A DNA stretch of 8,628 bases from JBKJZO01 sp046715235. Its GTDB lineage: Bacteria > Actinomycetota > Actinomycetes > BP-191. The stretch covers positions 1 through 8,628 of the forward strand of contig JBKJZO010000207.1 of the NCBI GenBank assembly GCA_046715235.1, given 5' to 3'. The position numbers and the translations under genes are program-made. Below, one piece after another: positions 1-5,070 of the stretch. How positions within the stretch are numbered: the first letter of the stretch is position 1; each line of letters starts with the position of its first letter. The notes beneath the pieces are model-generated. The model worked only from the letters and a program-made list of their open reading frames with translations, was not told the origin of the DNA and did not search any database.

Positions 1-175
1 CGTCGAGACCGCGCCGGCCCGCGTCGGGGCCGCGCCGCAGCAGCCGGGCCAGCGCCTCGGCCGGGCTGTCGCCGCCCAGCACATCCGCGCCGATCTCGTC
101 GACAGCCGCTGCGGCGTCGTACGGCGGCTCCAGCGGGTCCGGCCCGCCGCGCCACTCGCCGTACCTGATCGGCAT
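1..175 (-). CDS. VWA-domain (CoxE/Mg-chelatase-partner type) protein, N-terminal part only
   Basis: Only the first 58 codons are in the window; the gene continues beyond position 1. The reading starts at the ATG whose complement is 173-175 and begins MPIRYGEWRGGPDPLEPPYD, followed by a stretch predicted to be helical and a basic segment (RLLRRG, then RRGLD). The opening 'RYGEW-GGPDPL-PP' is the pattern I know from actinobacterial VWA-domain proteins encoded directly after a magnesium-chelatase-like ATPase. The VWA domain itself, with its metal-binding MIDAS motif, would lie in the missing part, so the family call is by memory of the N-terminus and by position. It starts 2 nt after the stop of the AAA+ gene, so the two are almost certainly co-transcribed and translationally coupled. 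In such pairs the VWA protein is thought to act as the substrate or adaptor partner of the ATPase. No strong ribosome binding site precedes the ATG, which fits coupling. Confidence 0.72.
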   Translation of the reverse strand, partial: MPIRYGEWRGGPDPLEPPYDAAAAVDEIGADVLGGDSPAEALARLLRRGPDAGRRGLD

Positions 176-177
176 GA

Positions 178-1590
178 CTACCCGCCGTACACCGTGCGGC
201 CGGGCAGCTCGTCCTTGGCCAGGCGCTTGGACAGGTGCAGGCCCTCGAGGACGAACTCGGCCGCGGCCGCAGCGAGGGCCGGGCTCTCGTCGCCCGAGTC
301 GATGCCGAGCCGGCCCATCACGCTCGCGAGCCCGCTCACCGGCCCGAGGCGGTGCAGCAGCTCGCCCGCAGGCACCAGCTCACCGGTTTCGACAGTGCCG
401 CCGTCCTCGAACCGCCCGAGCACCCCCGACAGGTCGGCGCCCGCGAGCCGCGCCCGATAAGTGTCGGCCACCGCGCGGCGCAGCAGGTGCGTCAGGATCT
501 CCTGCTCGCGGCCCTCCTCGAGCTGATCGAACTCGACCTTGCCGCCAGCCGCCGGTACGACGGCCGGCAGGTCGACGACGCGCGCGACGGCGCTCTCCTC
601 GTGGGCGATCGCGGCGCGGCGCAGCGCGGACGCGGCCAGGGTTTCGACCGCCGCGATCCCGAACCGCGCCGAGACACCGGAGCCGGCATCGACCTGTGGC
701 GCTTCGCGGACAGCGCGCGCCCACCGGGCCACTACCTCGACGAGGTGCTCGGGCACCTGCGCGTCGCCGACGATCGCTTCCTGCTTGATCAAGGTGATCT
801 CGTCGGCCAGGCGCAGCGGGTAGTGGGTGCGGATCTGCGCGCCGAACCGGTCCTTCAACGGCGTGATGATGCGGCCGCGGCTGGTGTAGTCCTCGGGGTT
901 GGCCGACGCGACCAGCAGTACGTCGAGCGGCAGCCGCAGCTGGTAGCCGCGGATCTGGATGTCGCGCTCCTCGAGCACGTTGAGCAGCGAGACCTGGATC
1001 CGCTCGGCCAGATCGGGCAGCTCGTTGACGCTGAAGATGCCGCGGTTCGACCGTGGCACCAGCCCGTAGTGCACGGTCTCGGGATCGCCGAGCCGCCGGC
1101 CTTCCGCCACCTTGATCGGGTCGATGTCACCGATGAGGTCGCCGACGCTGGTGTCGGGAGTCGCCAGCTTCTCGCCGTACCGCTCGTCGCGGTGCCACCA
1201 CGTGACGGGCAGCTCGTCGCCGAGACGCGCCAGCTCGCGGCACCCGCCGCAGACCGGTGCGTACGGGTGGTCGTTGATCTCGCAGCCGACGACGACCGGC
1301 GTCCACTCGTCGAGTAGCGCGGTCAGCGAGCGGATCAGCCGGGTCTTGCCCTGACCGCGTTCGCCCAGCAGCACGATGTCGTGCTCGGCGAGCAACGCGC
1401 GTTCGAGCTGCGGCAGCACCGTGTCGTCGAAGCCGACGATGCCCGGGAAACGGGGTTCGCCGGCCGCGAGCTGCCGGGTCAGATTGGCGCGGATCTCCGC
1501 GCGGACGCTCCGGTGCTGATGGCCGCTCGCCCGGAGCCGGCCGAGCGTGCGGAGGTCAGGACTCGGGCTGCGTGCCGGAATCGTCGTCAT
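178..1590 (-). CDS. AAA+ ATPase of the magnesium-chelatase/MoxR-like class
   Basis: Predicted 470-aa cytosolic ATPase. Visible motifs are Walker A GERGQGKT (residues 76-83), a Walker B-like segment GIFSVNELPDL (184-194), a sensor-1 region around SANPEDY (229-235), the LKDRFG segment expected to hold the arginine finger (245-250), and a sensor-2-like SARFG (307-311). The Walker B acidic pair is NE rather than DE; in my memory this substitution is normal for this subfamily, so it is not a defect. C114 and C117 form a CGGC pair that might bind metal. Function in the family is poorly known: chaperone-like remodelling or metal insertion together with a VWA partner, which here follows after 2 nt. 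The frame stays open far upstream to 2535, but that extension runs antisense through the FIST gene and reads as proline/serine/arginine-rich low-complexity protein. The ATG at 1590 sits 7 nt after a TAGCCT box, supporting this start and a leaderless mRNA. Often annotated as 'sigma-54-interacting regulator', which is probably misleading. Confidence 0.9.
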   Translation of the reverse strand: MTTIPARSPSPDLRTLGRLRASGHQHRSVRAEIRANLTRQLAAGEPRFPGIVGFDDTVLPQLERALLAEHDIVLLGERGQGKTRLIRSLTALLDEWTPVVVGCEINDHPYAPVCGGCRELARLGDELPVTWWHRDERYGEKLATPDTSVGDLIGDIDPIKVAEGRRLGDPETVHYGLVPRSNRGIFSVNELPDLAERIQVSLLNVLEERDIQIRGYQLRLPLDVLLVASANPEDYTSRGRIITPLKDRFGAQIRTHYPLRLADEITLIKQEAIVGDAQVPEHLVEVVARWARAVREAPQVDAGSGVSARFGIAAVETLAASALRRAAIAHEESAVARVVDLPAVVPAAGGKVEFDQLEEGREQEILTHLLRRAVADTYRARLAGADLSGVLGRFEDGGTVETGELVPAGELLHRLGPVSGLASVMGRLGIDSGDESPALAAAAAEFVLEGLHLSKRLAKDELPGRTVYGG

Positions 1591-1597
1591 CCAAGCC

Positions 1598-1603
1598 AGG
1601 CTA
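1598..1603 (-). promoter_or_regulatory. Predicted -10 box of leaderless AAA+ ATPase transcript
   Basis: TAGCCT on the minus strand matches the actinobacterial TANNNT -10 consensus. Seven bases separate it from the ATG at 1590, so transcription would begin at or next to the start codon, giving a leaderless mRNA; no purine-rich ribosome binding site lies in those bases. No convincing -35 hexamer is seen 16-19 bp upstream. A TANNNT match by chance is fairly common, so the spacing is the main support. Confidence 0.5.
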
Positions 1604-1631
1604 GCCGCGCGGGAGGAATGCCGCATCGGCG

Positions 1632-1647
1632 TTGTCACGCGGGACAA
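1632..1647. promoter_or_regulatory. Inverted repeat TTGTC-N6-GACAA between divergent genes
   Basis: Perfect 5-bp arms TTGTC (1632-1636) and GACAA (1643-1647) are separated by ACGCGG, inside the 91-bp gap between the AAA+ gene and the first FIST gene. The element is AT-richer than its surroundings and of a size and symmetry fitting a dimeric repressor or activator site. The left arm plus one base, TTGTCA, also resembles a -35 hexamer for the rightward operon, though no good -10 follows at the right distance. Whether it controls one or both divergent units is inference. Confidence 0.35.
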
Positions 1648-1681
1648 TGTGCGCCCGACATCGGACGGAGCACTCCAGCGC

Positions 1682-2875
1682 ATGGCGAGGTTCGGAAGCG
1701 GTCTGTACGCCGACGCCGACGTCGTGCGCGCCGCCGAACTGGCCACCGCCCAGGCGCTCGCGCCTCTTGCCGGCCGCCGCCCCGACCTCGTGTGCATGTT
1801 CGCGAGTACGCCGGCCGCGGAGGATTTCGGCGCCGCCGCGGAGCGCATCTGCGACCTGACCGGCTCCACAGCGGTGCTCGGCGCGACCACCTCGGGTGCT
1901 CTCGGCGGCGGCCGGGGGGTCCAGTCCGCTGCCGCGGTCAGCGTCTGGGCGGCGGTGCTGCCTGGCGTCAGCGTGCGGACGTTCCACCTCGAGGTGATGT
2001 CGCTGGACGAAGGCCTCGCGGTTGTCGGCCTGCCCGACCGCCGGCCCGACGACGACGTCGCGGTGCTGCTCGCCGAGCCCGCCTCCTTCCCGATCGACAG
2101 CTTCGTCGAACGCCTCAACGGGCAGCTGCCCGGGCTGCCGCTGGTCGGCGCGGTCGCTGAATCGGCGCTGGCCAACGGCCCGATCCGGCTGCTGCACGAC
2201 GGGCGGGTCGTCGACCGGGGTGCGGTGGGTGCATTCCTCGGCGGTCCGGTAGCCGCGAGGGGAGTCGTGGCGCAGGGGTGCCGGCCGGTCGGTCCGCCGA
2301 TGACCGTCACCGCCGCGGAGCGCAACGCGGTACTGGCTCTGGCCGGCGTACCGGCCGCGGCCAAGCTCGAATCGATCCTTGCCGGGCTGCCGCCGAACGA
2401 GCAGGCGCTCGCCAGCCACGGCCTGCTACTTGGCCTGACGATGGACGAGTACGCCGACGACCCCGACAGCGGCGATTTCCTCGTCCGCGGGGTGCTCGGC
2501 CCTGACGGCACTGGAGGCGTGCTGCTCGCCGGCATCGTGACCGTCGGTCAAACGGTTCAGCTGCACGTGCGCGACGCCGGCGTAGCGGACGAGCAACTGG
2601 GCAGCGCGCTGCGTTCGCTCGGTGCCGACGGGACCTTCGACAACGTCGAGGCAGCGCTTCTGTTCAGCTGTCACGCGCGCGCCTCTCGGGTCTTCGGGGC
2701 GACCGCGCATGACGTCGAAACCGTGAGTGCGGCGTTCGGCCCGATCGCGGTCGGCGGCATGCTCAGCGACGGCGAGATAGGGCCGGTCGGCGGGCGCAAC
2801 TACCTGCACTCGTACGCCGCGAGCATCCTCGCGTTCGGCTCCGGCCAGGCCGCTTCCCGGGGGACGAAGGAGTGA
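1682..2875 (+). CDS. FIST-domain sensor protein (FIST_N plus FIST_C), first copy
   Basis: Predicted 397-aa soluble protein with no signal peptide or membrane segment. FIST_N spans about residues 15-200 and FIST_C about 205-385. Recognisable stretches are RPDLVCMF (33-40), LGATTSGAL (66-74), GCRPVGPPMTVT (199-210), GLLLGLTMDEY (247-257), GDFLVRGVLG (264-273), LLFSCHARA (326-334) and the C-terminal GPVGGRNYLHSYAAS (367-381). FIST domains are predicted small-ligand sensor modules; some members (NosP) bind heme and sense nitric oxide. The ATG at 1682 has a GGAG 11 nt upstream. An in-frame GTG at 1649 (11 codons longer) is possible, and the frame opens back to 1547, but that would overlap the divergent ATPase gene. 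The stop overlaps the GTG of the ROK gene by 4 nt. It is only distantly similar to the second FIST protein downstream: the N-terminal CSTAGEI-type motif and the GFYTYGEI motif of that protein are not conserved here, so the two likely sense different ligands. Confidence 0.88.
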   Translation: MARFGSGLYADADVVRAAELATAQALAPLAGRRPDLVCMFASTPAAEDFGAAAERICDLTGSTAVLGATTSGALGGGRGVQSAAAVSVWAAVLPGVSVRTFHLEVMSLDEGLAVVGLPDRRPDDDVAVLLAEPASFPIDSFVERLNGQLPGLPLVGAVAESALANGPIRLLHDGRVVDRGAVGAFLGGPVAARGVVAQGCRPVGPPMTVTAAERNAVLALAGVPAAAKLESILAGLPPNEQALASHGLLLGLTMDEYADDPDSGDFLVRGVLGPDGTGGVLLAGIVTVGQTVQLHVRDAGVADEQLGSALRSLGADGTFDNVEAALLFSCHARASRVFGATAHDVETVSAAFGPIAVGGMLSDGEIGPVGGRNYLHSYAASILAFGSGQAASRGTKE

Positions 2876-3804
2876 CCGGCGAACCGGCGCTCGCGGTCGA
2901 CATTGGGGGCACCAAGCTTGCCGTCGGGGTCGTCGACCCCGGCGGGCGAGTGCTGAGGGTCGAGCGGATCGCCACCCCCGCCGGTGACGACGCCGCGGAC
3001 CGGATCTGGACAGCGCTCGACGTCCTCATGACGCGAGCGATCGACGGCGACCGGCTGGCCGGGGTCGGGGTCGGCTGCGGCGGTCCGATGTACTGGCCCG
3101 CGGGCGTCGTCAGCCCCATCAACATCCCCTCTTGGCGCGATTTCCCCCTGCGCTACCGCTTCTGTGAGCGCTTTCCCGATGCGCCCGTGCGACTGCACAA
3201 CGACGCGGTCTGCCTGGCCGCAGGCGAGCACTGGCGCGGCGCCGGCCGGGGCAAGGACAACATGCTCGGGATGGTGGTCTCGACGGGCGTCGGCGGCGGG
3301 CTCATCCTCGGCGGCCGGTTGATCGACGGCGCGAGCGGCAACGCCGGTCACATCGGCCACGTCGTCGTCGACCCCGACGGTCCCGAATGCGGCTGCGGCG
3401 GCCTTGGATGCCTGGAGGCGATCGCTCGCGGCCCGGCGATCGCGCAGTGGGCGCGAGAGAACGGCTGGGAGATGCCCACCGGGACCGCCCGCGACGTCGC
3501 CGACGACGCGGCGCGTGGGCATCCCGCCGCGATCGCCGCGATCCGCAGGGCCGGGCACGCGATCGGGGTCGCCATCGCCTCGGCCACCCACCTGCTCGAT
3601 CTGCAGACCGTCGCGATCGGCGGCGGCGTGTCGCAGACGGGACCGCTGCTGTTCGACGCGGTGGAGGAAACCCTGCGCACTCATGCCCGGATGGGCTTCG
3701 CCAGGGAGGTCAGCGTGGTAGCGGCCGAGCTCGGCCAGCAGGCGGGCCTGGTGGGCGCCGCCGCGCTCGTGCACGTCGGTGGTCGGTACTGGTCGGCCGA
3801 CTGA
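2872..3804 (+). CDS. ROK-family sugar kinase (glucokinase-like)
   Basis: Predicted 310-aa cytosolic protein of the ROK family (repressor, ORF, kinase). It lacks an N-terminal helix-turn-helix, so it is the kinase form rather than a repressor; ROK kinases phosphorylate glucose or related hexoses with ATP. Visible motifs: phosphate-binding AVDIGGTK (8-15), HNDA with candidate catalytic Asp111 (109-112), the sugar/zinc segment GNAGHIGH (156-163), and the zinc-binding CGCGGLGCLE (173-182) with C173, C175 and C180 plus a histidine from the preceding motif. A second ATP-site glycine cluster is AIGGGVS (248-254). Classical glucokinases have Glu in GE-GH; here His160 replaces it, a form I associate with many actinobacterial ROK proteins, so the substrate is uncertain. 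The start is GTG in a GTGA overlap with the preceding FIST stop, with a G-rich stretch (2859-2864) about 8 nt upstream. The length is normal for the family. Its place between two FIST genes is unusual and hints at a signalling-linked role. Confidence 0.88.
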   Translation: MTGEPALAVDIGGTKLAVGVVDPGGRVLRVERIATPAGDDAADRIWTALDVLMTRAIDGDRLAGVGVGCGGPMYWPAGVVSPINIPSWRDFPLRYRFCERFPDAPVRLHNDAVCLAAGEHWRGAGRGKDNMLGMVVSTGVGGGLILGGRLIDGASGNAGHIGHVVVDPDGPECGCGGLGCLEAIARGPAIAQWARENGWEMPTGTARDVADDAARGHPAAIAAIRRAGHAIGVAIASATHLLDLQTVAIGGGVSQTGPLLFDAVEETLRTHARMGFAREVSVVAAELGQQAGLVGAAALVHVGGRYWSAD

Positions 3805-3876
3805 ACTGCCCTGAAATTCGACCACGTTTCCGCCTGCGTCGGCTCAATAACTGCGCTCAGATGCCGACCGGGAAGT
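3805..3876 (+). other. Short spacer inside the FIST-ROK-FIST cluster
   Basis: This 72-bp gap is the only real break in the four-gene rightward cluster. It is less GC-rich than the flanking genes. It contains an AT-rich patch CAATAAC (3845-3851), but I see no well-spaced -35/-10 pair and no stable hairpin, so neither an internal promoter nor a terminator can be called. An ATG at 3861 opens only a frame unrelated to the FIST gene. A weak GGGAAG at 3870-3875 precedes the FIST ATG. Confidence 0.5.
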
Positions 3877-5070
3877 ATGACCTCTCCGGACTCGCATGCC
3901 TTGACGACGGCTACGCGCTGGTTCGGGGTCGGTACCAGCGACGACGTCGACCCCGGGGTGGCCGGCGCGACCGCGGCGCGTGCCGCGCTTTCGGGCCTCG
4001 ACGTCAAGCTCGTGATTGTCTTCTGTGCCGACCGCTACGACCTGCCCGCCGTACTCGCCGCGATCAACGACGAGACCGGCGATGCGCCGCTGATCGGCTG
4101 CTCGACGGCCGGCGAGATCGCCGGTGACCGGTTCTCCCGCGGCTCCGTGGTCGTCACCGCGATCGGCGGCAGCGGCTTCACCGTCGCGACCTCCGCGGCC
4201 GACATCGACGGCGAGGGGCCTCGCGCAGCGGGTGCCAAGGCGGCTTCCTGCGCTGACTTCGCGAAAGAGCGTGAGCACCGCGTGCTGATGCTGCTCATCG
4301 ACGGCCTCGAGATGCACCAGGAGGAGATCCTGCGGGGCGCGTACAGCGTCGTCGGTGCCAGCGTGCCGCTGGTCGGAGGGGCCGCCGGTGACGACCTGAA
4401 GGCCGGCCGGACAGTCCAGCTCCACGGCCGAGAGGTCATCTACAGCGGCGTCGTCGCCGCCCTGATCGAATCCGACGCTCCGCTCGGGATCGGCATGCGG
4501 CACGGCTGGAGCCGGGTCGGTGAGCCGATGACGGTCACGAAGACTTCCGCTGGGCGCCTGTGCACCCTCGATGGCAAGCCCGCGCTCGACGCCTATCTCG
4601 ACCGCGTGGATGCCCCGCCGGAGGCGTACGTCGACGCGGCGGATTTCTACGCGTTCGCCGTCACGAGGCCGCTGAGCGTACGTCGGCGCGTCGGGCAGGA
4701 GATCCGCGCTCTGAACAACCTGCCCGATTTCACCGACCGCTCGATCGCGTGCGGCGGCGAGGTCCCGGAGGGCGCCCAGATCTGGGTCATGCACGGCGGC
4801 TCCGACGGGCTTCTCGACGCCACGGACGAAGCCTGCACGGCTGCTCTCGAGTCGCTCTACGGCCATGCGCCGATCGGCATGCTCGCCTTCGACTGCGTGG
4901 CCCGGCACCAGGTCCTGGGATCGACCGGGGTCGAGGAAGAGCTCAGCCGCATCTCGAAAAAGGCCGACGGAGCGCTCGTGTCCGGTTTTTACACCTACGG
5001 TGAGATCGCCCGGGTGGAGGGCATCAACGGCTTCCACCACAACAGCCTTGTCGTGCTGGCGATCGCCTGA
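3877..5070 (+). CDS. FIST-domain sensor protein (NosP/FIST-like), second copy
   Basis: Predicted 397-aa soluble protein, FIST_N about residues 25-215 and FIST_C about 220-385. It carries typical family motifs: PLIGCSTAGEIAGD (71-84), PLVGGAAGDD (164-173), GMRHGW (206-211), GEPMTVT (215-221), FDCVARHQVLG (338-348) and VSGFYTYGEIARV (368-380), followed by GFHHNSLVVLAIA at the C-terminus. These match the form of FIST proteins that includes NosP, heme proteins that sense nitric oxide and control histidine kinases or c-di-GMP enzymes. His209, His344, His387/388 and Cys75 are conspicuous, but I cannot say which, if any, binds heme. The ATG at 3877 is the only good in-frame start; upstream codons in this frame contain no ATG or GTG near it. 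The TGA overlaps the ATG of the GGDEF-EAL gene by one base, so both are translated together and probably act as sensor and output. Confidence 0.9.
   Translation: MTSPDSHALTTATRWFGVGTSDDVDPGVAGATAARAALSGLDVKLVIVFCADRYDLPAVLAAINDETGDAPLIGCSTAGEIAGDRFSRGSVVVTAIGGSGFTVATSAADIDGEGPRAAGAKAASCADFAKEREHRVLMLLIDGLEMHQEEILRGAYSVVGASVPLVGGAAGDDLKAGRTVQLHGREVIYSGVVAALIESDAPLGIGMRHGWSRVGEPMTVTKTSAGRLCTLDGKPALDAYLDRVDAPPEAYVDAADFYAFAVTRPLSVRRRVGQEIRALNNLPDFTDRSIACGGEVPEGAQIWVMHGGSDGLLDATDEACTAALESLYGHAPIGMLAFDCVARHQVLGSTGVEEELSRISKKADGALVSGFYTYGEIARVEGINGFHHNSLVVLAIA

Noticed and set aside
184..194. Asn in place of Asp in the ATPase Walker B motif (protein residues 184-194) as a sign of an inactive enzyme
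   Set aside because: The NELPDL form is, to my knowledge, typical of this subfamily, and all other ATPase motifs are intact.
235..1317. 360-codon open frame on the plus strand
   Set aside because: It is a shadow of the AAA+ ATPase gene; its sequence is the near-random Asp/Arg/Val/Gln-rich kind, while the opposite strand holds Walker motifs.
1591..2535. Upstream extension of the ATPase reading frame on the minus strand (about 315 extra codons)
   Set aside because: It is antisense to the recognisable FIST gene and reads as low-complexity Ser/Pro/Arg/Ala protein with no motif. The ATG at 1590 with its TAGCCT box fits the family N-terminus.
2800..3825. 341-codon open frame on the minus strand
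   Set aside because: It is the antisense shadow of the ROK gene; the protein is Asp/Arg/Gly-rich without domain motifs, as expected at this GC content.
3805..3876. Internal promoter or terminator between ROK and the second FIST gene
   Set aside because: No well-spaced -35/-10 pair, no stable hairpin and no T-run could be found.
3387..4127. 246-codon plus-strand frame bridging the ROK gene, the spacer and the second FIST gene
   Set aside because: It is very Arg-rich, lies out of frame with two recognised genes, and has no motif. The ATG at 3861 in this frame has no support.
3844..5040. 398-codon open frame on the minus strand
   Set aside because: It mirrors the second FIST gene almost end to end and shows no family motif. 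Long antisense open frames are routine with G/C third positions.
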